A DNA stretch of 64,000 bases, from positions 5,642,001 to 5,706,000 of the forward strand of contig PUFA01000070.1 in NCBI GenBank assembly GCA_003508835.1, in the 5' to 3' direction. This stretch comes from Eonycteris spelaea. Taxonomy: Eukaryota > Chordata > Mammalia > Chiroptera > Pteropodidae. The notes under the pieces were generated by a model. It had not been told where the DNA came from. It saw only the letters and a list, made by a program, of their open reading frames with translations, and ran no database searches. Positions 1 through 12,104 of the stretch are shown here, in pieces. Each line of letters begins with the position of its first letter. Position 1 is the first letter of the stretch. The translations under genes were made by a program, and so were the position numbers.

Positions 1-338
1 AGGTAGTTCATATCTGAACTCTTTTATGAAATTATAAGGTAGTATCATTACAGAAAGTGAAGATGGTAGAGCTGGGAATTAGGGCTTAAAGAAAAATAGA
101 AAATGTTTGGAAATAGCCATGTTGAAACTAGTAGACATCAACTGAGATATTTCATGATGAACTGGTTTTGTGAAAAAGCTCACTGGAAGACAGTTATTAA
201 CTTTCCAGTAATGGTGGATGTACTAGTGATTCTGTTAGGATGATATAAAGCTCAGAAGAGGAGCAGCTGTGGTCTATGAGAAGGAAGAAATGAATGGGTT
301 TTAGACTTGTGCCCACAAGGTCATCTATGAGGAGATGC
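1..338. other. Unassigned non-coding sequence
   Basis: AT-rich sequence with no open frame longer than a few dozen codons outside shadows, no repeat family that I recognise and no splice-bounded exon candidate. Confidence 0.5.
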
Positions 339-531
339 CAGGGGTCCTCAAGTCCTGGGCCATGGTCTGTTAGGAACAAAGCTGCATAGCAGGAGGTGAG
401 CATCAGTTTCATCCGTATTTACAGCCGCTCCCCAGCACTAGCATCATTGCCTCAGCTGCACCTCAGACCATCACTCATTAGATTCTCATAGGAGCATCAG
501 TCCCTGGTGCCAAAAAAGTTGGGGACCGCTG
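339..531 (+). mobile_element. hAT-Charlie non-autonomous element, MER1-like
   Basis: The left end reads CAGGGGTCCTCAAG and the right end GTTGGGGACCGCTG, which are imperfect inverted copies of each other and match the hAT-Charlie terminus CAGGGGTCC. Inside are 'GGTCTGTTAGGAAC', 'GCAGGAGGTGAGC' and 'TTAGATTCTCATAGGAGC', phrases I associate with MER1/Charlie3-type elements. The 193-bp length fits a non-autonomous or internally deleted copy. The eight bases on each side do not match, so the target duplication has decayed or the ends are a few bases off. Superfamily assignment is firm; the exact subfamily is not. Confidence 0.75.
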
Positions 532-803
532 CCTTACAAGATCTCAAAATGTTAGAGAGCTTTAGAAACACTAAGGAAGTCATAGGTTTGTTATCATTGA
601 GCTAAAGGTTGAGAATCCAAGGGAGACTGGGAAAAGGAGATACAAAACTTCCTATTGTCCTTTTAGAGAACCAACGTTCTAGTAGTTACATACACGAGGA
701 CTAGGCTAGATCACTACCATAGACATAATACCTGAGGATCCTTCTGGTTCTTGGACATATGCTCAATTATCTACTTCATCTTATTGTGTTTCCATCTGGA
801 ATA

Positions 804-804
<1 letters not shown>
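532..804. other. Unassigned non-coding sequence
   Basis: Nothing recognised between the hAT element and the TG microsatellite. Confidence 0.45.
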
Positions 805-841
<37 letters not shown>

Positions 842-842
842 T
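805..842. repeat. (TG)n microsatellite
   Basis: About 18 uninterrupted TG units followed by a short G-rich stretch (GGTGGCGGGGG). Open frames crossing it on both strands (poly-CV and poly-TH) are artefacts of the repeat. Confidence 0.97.
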
Positions 843-2109
843 GGCGGGGGCAGGAATTATAATACAGACAAGCTGTGGCAAATTGTATGAGCAATTTCCA
901 ATCAACAAGAGGGTGAGCTCTGTAGGGACATATTGCTTGCTGTGGGATCTCTGGAAATTTAGTAAATCTTTCCATTCTCATTCCACTCACTCGTATATGA
1001 GAGAATTAGTTGTCTCTGTTTATAGCCAAGGACACTTATAGCTCTAAGAGGACCCAGCTTTAGATTTTTGGCAGTATTTCCTGCACAAAAACCCATCTTA
1101 AAAGCTGGACCTAAAAAAGATAGGGATGGAATTGCACAATCAGTAAGTATATGTCTCTTTCTCCCACTCCACTCTATTTTGGAGAGTTGCAAGAAGTACT
1201 ATAATAAAAAGAAAATATATTTAACATTACCTAACTAGGTGTTTCCCAAATTTATTTGGCCCATGAATCTTTTTCTTTCCTATTTAGAATAACTCCTGTC
1301 AAATTATAAGGAGTTGGCTTTCCACAGATCTCAATTTGGGATCTCCATTAATAGGAAAAGATAGAACATCTATTATGTGGCAGCCTCCTTAGAGTAGTTG
1401 AGAACACTAAAATGAAAGTAATTACCCCTGCCCTCTTCAAACTCATAATTACCAGCAGAACACTGACATCATAAATTACATTTATCAAAATTAGATTTTG
1501 ATAAAACTCTAATGCAATAAGCTTTCTCTTACTACATATGTGCAGAAATATATATATGGGCGTGTTTGAATCAATATGGGTGTATGTATTTATGTACAAT
1601 CTGTTTTAATTCTCAGTATCACTAGATTTGATTATCTCTGTTCACCGCTCATTGCAGGGGGTCTTCTTAGGCTCAGCTAAACATTCAGACTTACAAGACT
1701 ATCACAGGTCATATCTGACACTAGAATGCTCAGAAGGATATACCAAACAGGAACATGGAATGCCAGCAGGGAAGCCCTATACATTTTTCTCCTATAGGAA
1801 ACCATGCAGCAGTCCAGCCAACAGCTCAGGTATCAGGAGATGAAACTCATCAGGAGGATGAAAAATGGGTCTGGCCTAGAAGCATCATGCTCCATAGAAG
1901 CCAAGAGCCTTTGAACAACCACAAGCATAGCTTCCAGCATTCTTGTGAGGAAGACCCTAGTTGCAAGAGTCTTTATATTTAGGGTAGTCCATACCCATGG
2001 CTTTCTCATAAGGTATTCACAGTATGTTTATAGTTCCACCCTGTCCAGATGTAATTTACCATGCAGGAGTCATCTGGCTAAAGTTAACCAATGGCCAAAT
2101 TTCCCTGCC
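843..2109. other. Mostly unassigned; possible short hAT fossil near 1238-1340
   Basis: Around 1238-1340 the sequence begins GTGTTTCCCAAATTTATT and ends near CAATTTGGGATCT. These resemble the imperfect ends of short hAT-like fossils, but divergence is high and the call is weak. From 1630 to 2110 three overlapping frames of 71-83 codons are open, without domain, codon signal or splice context. No other repeat family was recognised. Confidence 0.35.
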
Positions 2110-2276
2110 ACAGGGGAAAAAAAGTTTTGCAAACTCTTTACCGATAGCTGCAAAGTGATTGCACAATTTCTTTATGGTCACACTTCTGGGAATTAGCAAG
2201 CAGTGAGGTATGAAGGTCTGAACCCAGGTCTGTTTATTCCTGAAAGTCCATCACTTTCAACTTTTTATAGTATCTT
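2110..2276 (-). mobile_element. MIR SINE fragment (antisense, low confidence)
   Basis: The stretch TCTGAACCCAGGTCTGT at about 2217 is the reverse complement of the MIR core region that normally lies next to 'gggttcgaatcc'. The preceding sequence is too diverged to fix the boundary. Confidence 0.4.
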
Positions 2277-2291
2277 CCATTAGAAAAAGAC

Positions 2292-2337
2292 TTTTTTTTT
2301 TTTTTTTTTTTTGCAAAAGACAGCCATAAAAAAAAAA
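2292..2337. repeat. Poly-T and poly-A tracts in inverted arrangement
   Basis: A run of 21 T (2292-2312) is separated by 15 bases from a run of 10 A (2328-2337). The flanking word AAAAGAC occurs before, between and after the tracts. It could form a short A/T hairpin or may be debris of two retroposon tails. Confidence 0.9.
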
Positions 2338-4508
2338 GACTAGGGATAATTTCTTTTCTGAAACAGAAGGGAAGGAGGAGATGAGAGGTTAATATTTATT
2401 TAATTAAGAATTGATAAAGTTATTTTCAAGATTTATGAGTTTTAGAGTGACAAGTTTCAAAACATCCTAGCATCGGTTTTACTGATAGGTAAAATAATCT
2501 ATCAATGTAATGAATTTATTTCTAATTAACTTTAGTGAAACTTAGTTTCCCCATTAGAGGAATAAGTGGCACTAACTTAAAATTAGAAGTTATAAACCTC
2601 ATTATATAAGCAGTAATTCAATAGTTCCAATTTTCTAGTTTCCTTCCTATATGAATGGATACATAATTCCTTCACATTACCAGTGGAAAATATTGGTAAT
2701 AAACATTCTTTAGATGTTCCATGTGATTTATAAGGTCACTGGGCAAAATAAATATTTGAGTTAACACAATTAATTTGGTTTAGAGCCAAGGAGGCATATG
2801 TAAACAAAATATTCATTTAAAAAGTGTTAATCGTATGGAGTCACCTTAGGCTGGTGTAGTGGAGTCTGTTTAAGAGAGTAAGAATCTATTTTGTCAGATT
2901 TGGTACTCTTCTGGTTACTGAGATGGAACATACTACATGAGTACCGTTAGGGCTGTCAGTGGATTGTCCTAAGTGCTCGTGCTCTTTTCTGTATAAGGTT
3001 ATTTCAGTGGAGAGTCAACTGAGGAAATTAAATGTATGTACTGGTTTAATGGGAAACAGAGGTGTTTAAAAATGCTGAAATGCATGTATTCAAACATGGC
3101 TTGCTTTAAAATGAAACTGCAGCAGTTTTCAAAATGGGATTCTTACTCTATTAAAATGCAAATAAACATGGTCTTTTTTTCCCTGCCATCTTCCCAGACA
3201 TCCCAGCCTAGTTATAAAGTATCTTTGAAATACATTAGGTCTTGTCATTGTCAAGACAAGATTTTTTTTTTACTGAAATTTATTAACAAATTATAAAAAT
3301 ATCACTTTCGTTTTTTGTTTGTGGAAGGAAACTGGTCAGATAATGTTTAAAGAATGATGTTCTAAAGTTATAAATAAATAGGGATTCCTGGAAGAAACAG
3401 GAACTCCTGGTTAGTGAGAAAGAAGTGAAGCCTCCAAATTCTAAAAAAATGGCTTTCTCTGAGAATTGATAGCAGTCTACTGGATTAGGCTTTCAGGTGA
3501 TTCTTTTCTATAGTTTACTGTATCTCAACTTCTCCAAATTAAGTGGGAAAGCGAAACTCCTTTTGCTAATTGTATAACTGCATAGGTCTAAAGAACTAAA
3601 ATTAATTTCCATTCCTCCGCTAATTTTTTTTTTCTCCATATCCTGTTTGTATCTAGATGGTGGTGTTAAGTTTATTGCAGGTGTTTTCATTCTCGTTTCC
3701 AGATGCTAGAAGCACTGAGCTAGGTGTTAGAAAACTGCACTTGAGGGTGTATAACTTCCGAGGCTGAAGCACGCTCACCTTCCCTTCATTCCTCCTGCTG
3801 CCCTCTGTTTGAGTCTAAATCTATGTGGCGATAGCAGCCCTACTGCCAGCTGTGGCCACTCCGTTTCTCTGTGGGGTCCCCACCCATGTCAACATTCTCA
3901 TTTCGACAACTTCGCTAACAGATTTTAAAACTGTGAATTACTGGAATTATTTGCAAAATGGTTATTCAACAGTGAACTAGAGAAACCTTCCAAAATAATA
4001 CCCATACTGTTTCCATAACCACCACAAGAATCATAAGTAGATGAGTCCAGAGCACAGCGCGAAACTTTCCCGATCTCATCTATTGGTCCACACAGCATTC
4101 ACCTCAGATGGGCATTTTGGAGTCTCTTCTCTGCCTTCTCTCCTCCCCTCCTCAGTACGTTCCTTTTTGTAATTTCCGCCACTATGCCCTCCTTCTAAAA
4201 TCCAGACTATATTTCAGGAATAGGTAAGGTTCTTCTGTTTCTCAGTGTTATTGATGCAGAAGAGGAAGCAGATCATTCAGTCTTTACACTGAGCGTGAAG
4301 GGGTAAATTTAGATATTTCATATTTTCCAGAGGGAAATAACTACAAAACAACACTTTATCTTGCTACTTTTGACTACCTCTCTTAGCTATTTTGTATCTA
4401 CTACAAAGCAAACTGGGTTTCTTATTTATCTCATCAAAGCCTTGTTCCTCGGAAGAAGTGGGGAGTAAAAAACCCTGCCTGACTTTTATCAAAATTATCT
4501 ACTGTATC
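2338..4508. other. Unassigned sequence containing a CpG-retaining patch
   Basis: No transposon family recognised. From about 3690 to 4200 the sequence is richer in G+C and holds roughly a dozen CpG dinucleotides (for example CCGAGG, GCACGCTC, TTCGACAACTTCGC, AGCGCGAAAC, CCCGATC), unlike the CpG-poor surroundings. It has no open frame of note. See findings. Confidence 0.4.
4057..4064 (-). promoter_or_regulatory. E2F-like sequence GCGCGAAA
   Basis: GCGCGAAA is the reverse complement of TTTCGCGC, the consensus class bound by E2F factors. It is a single short match inside the CpG-retaining patch and function is unsupported beyond the motif. Confidence 0.15.
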
Positions 4509-5015
4509 TGTTATCTATTACTGTGTAACAAACTACCTCAAAACTTAAAGGTACAAAACAACCACCGTTTGTTTTCTTATGCTCCCAGGTTCTGTGAATC
4601 AGAAGTTTAGAAAGGGCACAGTGTGGGTAGTTTGTTACTACAATGTTCAGGCCACAGCTAGGAAGACCCAGAGGGCTGTAAGTAACTTGAATGACTGGGG
4701 GTTGAAATTACATGGAAACATCTTTGCTAATATCTCTGGATGATTCTCCTGGTGGCTTTGGGTAGCATGAAGGTTGGAAGGTAGTCAGGTATGGAGCTTG
4801 GAGCTCCAAAAGTGAGTGCTCCAATAAAACAAAGCAGAATCTGCATGATTTTATACGAATTATCCTGAGAAGTCATATGGCATTATGCACATTGTTCTCT
4901 ATGGTTCTATCAGTCACCACTCCACCCAGATTTAAGAGAAGGCGATAAGAAGTGTTGAAGAATTTGATGGGTAAGGAGTGTTGCAGAATTTCTGTCCTTG
5001 TTTTAAAATTATTAC
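4509..5015 (+). mobile_element. ERVL-MaLR LTR, MLT1-like
   Basis: Starts TGTTATCTATTACTGTGTAA, then ACAAACTACCTCAAAACTTA and later TGATTCTCCTGGTGGCTTTG and GCACATTGTTCTCTATGGTT. This is the word order I associate with MLT1-type LTRs of the ERVL-MaLR group. It ends near TTATTACA. No matching 5-bp target duplication was identified. Assignment to MaLR LTRs is likely; the subfamily is uncertain. Confidence 0.6.
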
Positions 5016-6472
5016 ACTCTTATTTTTAAAGTCATATTTATTTATTTTGGTTTGTACTTTTTTGTTCAGATCAGCTGGGCTCTCCCTAGTAACCAAGGCA
5101 TGAATATAACCTCTATTTAATTATGTTCAGACTCATCTATTCTCTCAACTTCCACTCAAATTTCTTGGGCCATATTTGAGTATCTTGACTTCATTTCCCT
5201 CTATACTGCTTGAAATATTAAAAGGAGGATATCAATAAGGAGCAGCATGGAAACTCTTGCCTGGGAGTGGCTGTCTACCCACTTCTTTAGTCAGAACATC
5301 CCTCCTAAGTATCCAGACAGACAAGACTAAATAGACAAGACCACATCATTTAGGGTCTTGCTCTAGCACGTTTGCCTCCTTTAAATGGGAAACTATAAAG
5401 TTAATCTTCACAAACATTAAAAAATGTGAAATTATTTATAAAAGGAAATATTACAACCTAAGTTATTACGGATAGCTACATGCATTTGCATGCTGTGTCC
5501 ATATTTGATGAGGAAAAATCCCTCAGCCTACTTTTTTAGACTGAGCAGTGATTGATATTTCATACGTAACTAACATTCATTTAATTTGCGACAAAAGAAC
5601 ATGGCAAACACTGTGTTTCTTTCATTGTTTAACACAATGTTCAAAGAAAATTGCTCATGGATTTTGAAAACTTGGCATTTCCATATTATTTCCATATGGA
5701 ATTGTATTATAAAGCAGCAAGAGGAAATTTATAGAGTACGGCAGATAATATCATACATATGGACTATCAATAATATATAAAGTAGCTCAATTGTTCAAAA
5801 TAACCAGGATATATGTGATAACAATGAAATATACTATTTAATACTGGGATTGGGCTGGAAAATTTGGGTTGTATGGTCTTTTGAACCATATTTAGTTTCA
5901 ATATATCTTCAGGCATAATTCAGGCTAAGCTAAATTTAATGTGTAGCTCTACTGATCCTGAGCATAGCTAGTGATTAATAATCATATTTAACCATATTCA
6001 GCAGCTTCCTTATGAGGGTTCAAAATTATTCCAGCACAATGTCCATGGAGTGACATGAATTGGATTGATTGGCACTTATTTCACAGAGTTGCTGATTTAT
6101 TTCTTAGGCTCAAATTGCCAGACATAAGGCAAAGTTATCTGAGAGTTAAGAAAAAGAAGAAAATGCTTAAAACACGATGCTATTAACAGGGTGACTTCCC
6201 CCATATTCATTCAGTTCCAAGATTTGCAAATTACAGAATGGCATACACTCCATGAAGTAATCTCATGAGAATAAAAGTATAGTCTTCAGAGACTTGCCCA
6301 TTGCTTTGTGTAATAATTTCAAGGAAAGCAAAGGAAGAAGTTGTTGCATATGGAGTAGTTAAATATTTTCTTGAATTAGGATTTGGAATTGTTTTTGCAT
6401 AACCCTGGGGAGAGGCTGCTTGTGGATTTTTTTCCCACAGTTCTAAGAATTCAACTGAAGCTGGAGTGTGTC

Positions 6473-6475
<3 letters not shown>
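5016..6475. other. Repeat-poor unassigned sequence
   Basis: No repeat family recognised. Contains an octamer-like ATTTGCAT in GCATTTGCATGC near 5481. Candidate unique or conserved non-coding DNA, which cannot be judged without an alignment. Confidence 0.4.

Positions 6476-6517
<42 letters not shown>
6476..6517. repeat. (TG)n microsatellite
   Basis: About 20 uninterrupted TG units preceded by GTGTGTCTGC, a slightly interrupted 5' edge. Confidence 0.97.
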
Positions 6518-6519
<2 letters not shown>

Positions 6520-9500
6520 GATATAAGTTGTCTTCATGTGGAGAGTCTACTTTGTAAAGTGGAAAAGATAAATTCAGGAAAAAAATCCAAGCATTTTTCT
6601 AAGATTTAAAAATTGTTTTACAATTTGATTTGGTATATTTTAAAGAGGGTCCTATGTACAAATGTTTTATAGAAACAAATCATAAATTTCATGTATGAAT
6701 GATCATATATTCAAATTAGTTGCAAAATTAATATTATATGGATAAAACATTCAGATTATAGGTATATTTCTTTATTTTTCAATTATAGCTTTGCCCTGAA
6801 TTAACTGACTAATGCAGGCTACGATGTTTGAATTAAACTCCTTCCCACCCCTTTGGCACCTTCTCTTATTGTAAGATCAATACCATTTAAGACGTTAAAA
6901 TAACTAAGAGTTTTTTAAATAATATTTTTTGCATTGGTATGTAATGGTAATAATAGTGTATGATTTTGATATGACTGTAAGAAAAAGAAACAAGATATAA
7001 AAAGAGTAATAGAAAAAAATAAATCAGTTATAAGAAAAGATGTTTATTAAGCAGCCACCCTGAAGACCTAGAACAAGGATATTTGATGAATTGTCACCAT
7101 CTCTTTTTATATCTGTAATCAATACTCTATTAACTAGTGCTACCTTTTATATATTAAATTTAAGTCAATCAACTTTGTTTTGCATTTCATTTTCACCTTC
7201 ACTAGCCAGAAAATAATGTTATTTGCTTTTTGTAGATGAAGTTTTTCATGTACAGTCTACATAAAATCCTCATTAATCACAAAATTCATTTCATGTTATA
7301 AAAACTCATCAACGTAATAAATGGAATAATTGGAGCCTTTTCAATCCAACAGAATGGGCAAAAGAGCCCAGAGCACTATACCCTGCATTTTTCATTTGCG
7401 TCAAGTAATAGCCTCTACAAAAGAACTTTAGACTCTTGTCTTTCCATTAACATTCTCTACAATTTCAATCTTTATCAGGGACTGACTGTGTTTTTGAATA
7501 GGCAGCATCTGACACGTGCACTCATCATTCAGCCAGGCAACAAGGGCACATTTCTGTCTTACATCTTGTGTATGATTTAAGAAAAGAAAATAATGGGTAA
7601 TCAGTATTTAAGTTTCTGATATTTTAATGAATATTTTTGCCTAAGATAATTTACTTTTGTACATGATGACATAATCTTATCTATCATTCCTCTCCAAGTC
7701 AAAGCCTAATACACAGTTGGAGGTGTGAGTTATGTTGGTTGGTGGAGAGACACTTTTGTGAGATTGGTAAATTTACAAAGTCTCATCACATTTTGCTTAA
7801 AAAATACATAGATATACAAAATACATAGATATGTAATATATGTATGCATTTATAAATAGAGTTAATTTTTAAAAATCATGATCAGTGGTCTAATTTTAAT
7901 GTGTGCCAAGCAAAACAAATTCTAAAAATACAATGTAGGAATTAAAATTCTAGGAACTAAAATCTTTTTGCACATCAAAACAGCTATCACCCTGGCTGTC
8001 TCAACTTGAGTGTTTAACAGAACATCTGGAGTTTACTTAAGTCTAAGAACTGAATATAGGTTTTTATCTAGTAAGATACATTTTATTAATTCTGCTTAAT
8101 CCAGAGAAATTTGAAGAGGATTGATAATTACAGGATCTGATCTTACAAGATGTAGGAAGGAGGAGAAATGTTTCACTCCTTAGTTTTTCTTATATGCTTA
8201 AATCATTCACTGTGTACTTTGATATTAATACTGTTTGAAATATTTGGATCAGCTATAACATGTCGCGGACAGACACAGTGTTTCAAAAGAGGTGTTCTGC
8301 TCCAGATGCTGCTGTCACCCTGCATGTTTAGTAGGTTTGACGGTACAATACTGAAATGGTTAGTTTTCCAGTAGAAACTTTTCTGAAGTAGGGATTATGC
8401 TACCATCATGGCTCCACTGAAATAATGTTTTAGTGATAGGCGTAGCTTTAAACTCCATAGTGATATTTAGGGAGACATGAAATAAAATATTTCCATTCAA
8501 TTAGAATTTTACTTAATTAAAAAACAGAATAGATGAATAGCTAAGCTAGGAAATATTAATTAGCATTGTTGAAACCACATTTTACAAAAGAAATACACCT
8601 ACTCCCAATTTAATGTCTTTGTTTTCACTCAAATGAAGTATGAGGTGAAAAAGACATTTTCTGAAATAACTCTTACCATAAAGCGCATTCTGTTTAAAAA
8701 TACAGTGCTGCTTGTACCAAATTCAAACATAAAAGTAAACTGTCTCTCACCATGCCATGCACACACACACACAAAATGGGTGCTCTCTGCTGCTACCGTA
8801 CCTCACTTTTTCATTCTGTTCTGCTGAGCTTTTCTGATCATTTTCAAGGGGGGGGGTTCCATGCTCTTTCAGAAGTACTATATCCCTTTTTAAATCTCTT
8901 TTTGGAACCATTTTGTGGAAGATGGCAAAAACATTTGATATATAGCACCTCATATATAGACACCTCATATATGTTTACATGCTTAAGCACAAAGTGGAGA
9001 AGGCAATGCTTGCTGGTTGATGCTGAATGCTAGTGCTACTGGAAATTTTTCTGCAGAGAGCCAGTGCTGGCTAGGCAGAATACTGTGTGGATGGATTCAG
9101 AACTAAGGTTTAATTTTGGCTTTGCTATTGAGAAAAATTTTTAAATGGGCACAGGGTACAATTCAGAAGTGCTATTTCCAAATATCAATGCTTGTTAAGA
9201 AAGGGACATTTATAGAGATAAATGCCTAGGTACAATTTAAACATTTTTTTCCCCCCACTAATAATTGCTTTTCATTGTCTTATATTGTCACTTCGACTTC
9301 TGGTTAAAGATGGTAAATTTAACACTCACATTTACCTTTATTCCCTGTAAAATTGCATTAAAAATAGAAAAGATTTTTGTACCAAGATATAAAACCACTT
9401 CTGTCAAGAACATTGGACCTGGAAATAGTGAAATGGTTGCTAACTTATCAGGTCAGAACTTATGACTCTCAAGGCAGTGACACAGAAATCATGGAACTAA

Positions 9501-9910
9501 CCTAAATTGAGAAATTAGTTTAAGAGAAGTTAGACACCCAGATCTTCTCCCTACTTTAGCTCATTCCTTCCAGACTGAGCACTGGAGGAATGGAGGAAGC
9601 ATGGGGCAGAGTGGTGGACGGAAATACCTTATAGAAAGGTTTAAATCCCTGGCCATCTTCTCTTTTCGGGCAGAGTACTCTTCAGGCAAGGGACTTGATG
9701 ATGACATCCAGGATTCCCCAACTAAATGGCCTAAGTAAAGTGTGCAAATGAAAAGACCCTTGACATGTATAGAGTTTCCAGTCATCTTTTCAGTACTCTC
9801 AAGTAGTTGATCTGACCATGTAGTTGCCGATCACAACATAGTTAAAGAAATGATCTATGAATGGCAAAGTCTAAAACTAACATGGAAAAACAAATAATCA
9901 GCTTCTCGTT
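6518..9910. other. Long repeat-poor unassigned sequence
   Basis: About 3.4 kb without a transposon family that I can name. It includes a 15-bp word repeated at 7801-7815 and 7818-7832, a short (AC)7 at 8761-8775, a G-run of nine near 8849 and a 12-bp direct repeat at 8946-8957 and 8961-8972. Open frames of 64-93 codons around the AC repeat (8633-9033) show no domain. Confidence 0.4.
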
Positions 9911-10145
9911 TAACATAACACATATAGGGCTCACACTATGTCAAGCATTGTGATAAGCACTTTATGTGTATTAGTCTATAATATTCAGAACAACTCTATC
10001 ATATAGTTTTTATACATAAAGAAACGGAGGCACTGAAAGGTATATTTTCCCAAGATTGCGTAACTAATAATTAGTAGGGCCAGGACTTGGATGGGGGCAC
10101 TTAGTCACTAGAGTCCATGCCAATAACCACTATATCATATGGCCT
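9911..10145 (-). mobile_element. MIR SINE (antisense)
   Basis: Reads as the reverse complement of MIR from end to end: CACTATGTCAAGCATTGTG, then GATAAGCACTTTATGTG, AAGAAACGGAGGCACTGAAA, CCAAGATTGCGTAACTAA, and AACCACTATATCATATGGCC at the promoter-proximal end. At about 235 bp it is nearly full length, with the heavy divergence expected of this ancient tRNA-derived SINE. Confidence 0.85.
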
Positions 10146-10229
10146 CTCAATTTAGAATGAATAGAGACTTTTAAGGAAGAAGAAAACATTTAAAACATCA
10201 TTTTTAAGGGCAATAAGAAAATACACCCA

Positions 10230-11010
10230 TGAAATAAGAAAGATGTGCTATTAAAAAGAACATTTAGTTATAAAAGTGAGCGCTTGGATTTTGAAAATAT
10301 ACAAATGAAAAACTTAAAAAAGAGTGAGAAGGTTAGGAAATCTCCAGAAAATAGGTAAAAAGAAAAGGATATTAACAGCAAGAGAGAAATAATGAGATTA
10401 AAGGACCAGTCCAAATTGTCCAACATAAGAACAATATGAGTGCCAGAAAGAGAAAATATTGAGTATAGAAAATCATCAAAGAAACAACTCAAGAACAATA
10501 TGTAGACATGAACATCAGTTCCAAGATCAAAAGTACCCCCACCTGGGATACACTGGAAGAAACAGACCCACTGGGATGCCCACCACTCTAAAATTTCCAA
10601 ATAATACAAACAAAAATATCCAACATTTCAACAATTGGATTGACATTAGATAATCTCTGTAGACACATTGGAATTTAGAAGGTAATAGAGCAATGGCTTA
10701 ATAATGCTGATGGAAAATTATTTCCTATCCTATCTAGAATTTTTATTTCCAACTAGGCAAGATTTGGAATAAAAAATGCAGTTCTCCAAAACACATGAGA
10801 AGCAAAGGAAATGCCCAAGAGATCAGTAGAGAGGTTTCCAACAAAGCAACAATGCATCAGGTTCAGAGGACAACCAAGCTAATGCAGGACAAATGGTTCT
10901 GGAAAGATTTCTTAAAAAAAAAAAATGAAAGTAATGCAATAATTAATTGTTTCACTGCACTGAGGAGAGACTCACAATCTGGGTATGATTTAGGGCATTT
11001 AAATCAATGA
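10230..11010 (+). pseudogene. L1 (old L1M/HAL1-type) ORF1 remnant
   Basis: The order AAATCTCCAGAAAATAG, GTGCCAGAAAGAGAAAAT, CATCAAAGAAACAACTCAAG, ATCAGTTCCAAGATCAAAAG, and later GGAAAATTATTTCC matches the coiled-coil to C-terminal part of ORF1 in ancient mammalian L1 or HAL1. Two short open pieces (10459-10653 and 10795-11010) sit in the sense direction but the frame is broken repeatedly. ORF1 encodes the RNA-binding trimer of the L1 particle; no functional product is possible here. No ORF2 follows, consistent with HAL1 or with truncation. Family assignment is from memory of the consensus. Confidence 0.6.
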
Positions 11011-11192
11011 TAAGTACATAGAAGCTAAGCAAATGAGGGAAAAAATTAACTACAGGGAAAATAAAATATTGTTCAGGAAAGCAAAAATAATCATGGTAGA
11101 GAAAGTGGTTCAGCTATGACTATCATGAATCTAGTAAAGTAAAATAGAATATTTATTATAACCAAATACAGAGGTTGGAGGTTTGGGAGTTA

Positions 11193-11239
11193 TGTGTGTG
11201 TGTGTGTGTGTGTGTGTGTGAGCAAGTGTGTGTGTGTGC
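11193..11239. repeat. (TG)n microsatellite, interrupted
   Basis: A run of 14 TG units, then AGCAAG, then about seven further GT units. Confidence 0.95.
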
Positions 11240-12104
11240 ATTTTGGGAGACATTTCTACTTACTTTATAGTACCTAAAAATGGAGATGAAACTCTTCAAG
11301 TGTCACTATAAGCAATTATTTAGGGATAAGGAAGTAAATATGAAAAGATTTAGCTAAAAATTAATTCTCTGGAGAGGGAAAATGGTGTACAAAAAGGTTA
11401 CTTAAAAAAAATCTTTGTAGAATTATGTGTCTCCTTACATTATCATATATTTATCTTTAATAAAAATATAAGCCAAGTTAATAAAAAAAGATTTCATTCT
11501 CATGTGGTAGTGCCTAAAAGGTGAGAAACAGTTGAGTATTTTCATCACCAGTTCATAAAAATGAGAAATCCCTAGACATATCTGAAGTTCAGTGATTTGT
11601 TTATTTTTCTTGAAATTAATGTAGCTATTATTGCAATTTATTATCAAAATTCTTAGTTTAACAATGTCTGTGAACATCAGAAGTTTTACAGTTCCTTGCA
11701 GCTGGGTCCATAGGTACTTTAGCTTAAGAAGAACTTGTGACTAATTTCTTTGACATATGGGTGATCTAATAATTTCAAACATGCTCCAGCTCCCTTGTCT
11801 TCATGACTTTATTTTGCCTTTCTATAGTTAAGTGAGCAGAGAGAAATGTTTATTTCAGGGCAGTTTGGGTTTCCTTAAATGGGAAGAAATCTCACCTTCT
11901 CTTCTAGTTCAAAAATTTTTCCCCTCTCTGTAGATTAAAATTTTAACAGGGTTTAGTGTGAACTAAAATTTTAATTAATTTATTTCCATAGCAAACACAA
12001 TTTTTATAATTTTCTTGACAGTTGTGAGAATGACAAATGGTCTATCCTACCAGAACCAATCTCTGAATGTATTACATAATTACTGTCACAGTATAAATTG
12101 CTTT
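11240..12104. other. Unassigned AT-rich sequence
   Basis: No family recognised. The minus frame at 11435-11677 has no domain. Confidence 0.4.

Noticed and set aside
808..1041. Frames with Cys-Val or Thr-His repeats
   Set aside because: Direct translation of the (TG)n microsatellite.
1628..2196. Three overlapping plus-strand frames, possible multi-frame pseudogene
   Set aside because: I could not recognise any protein family in the translations, and there is no A-tail or TSD to suggest a processed pseudogene.
10268..10609. 113-codon minus-strand frame rich in Phe/Leu/Ile
   Set aside because: Antisense shadow of an A-rich L1 ORF1 remnant.
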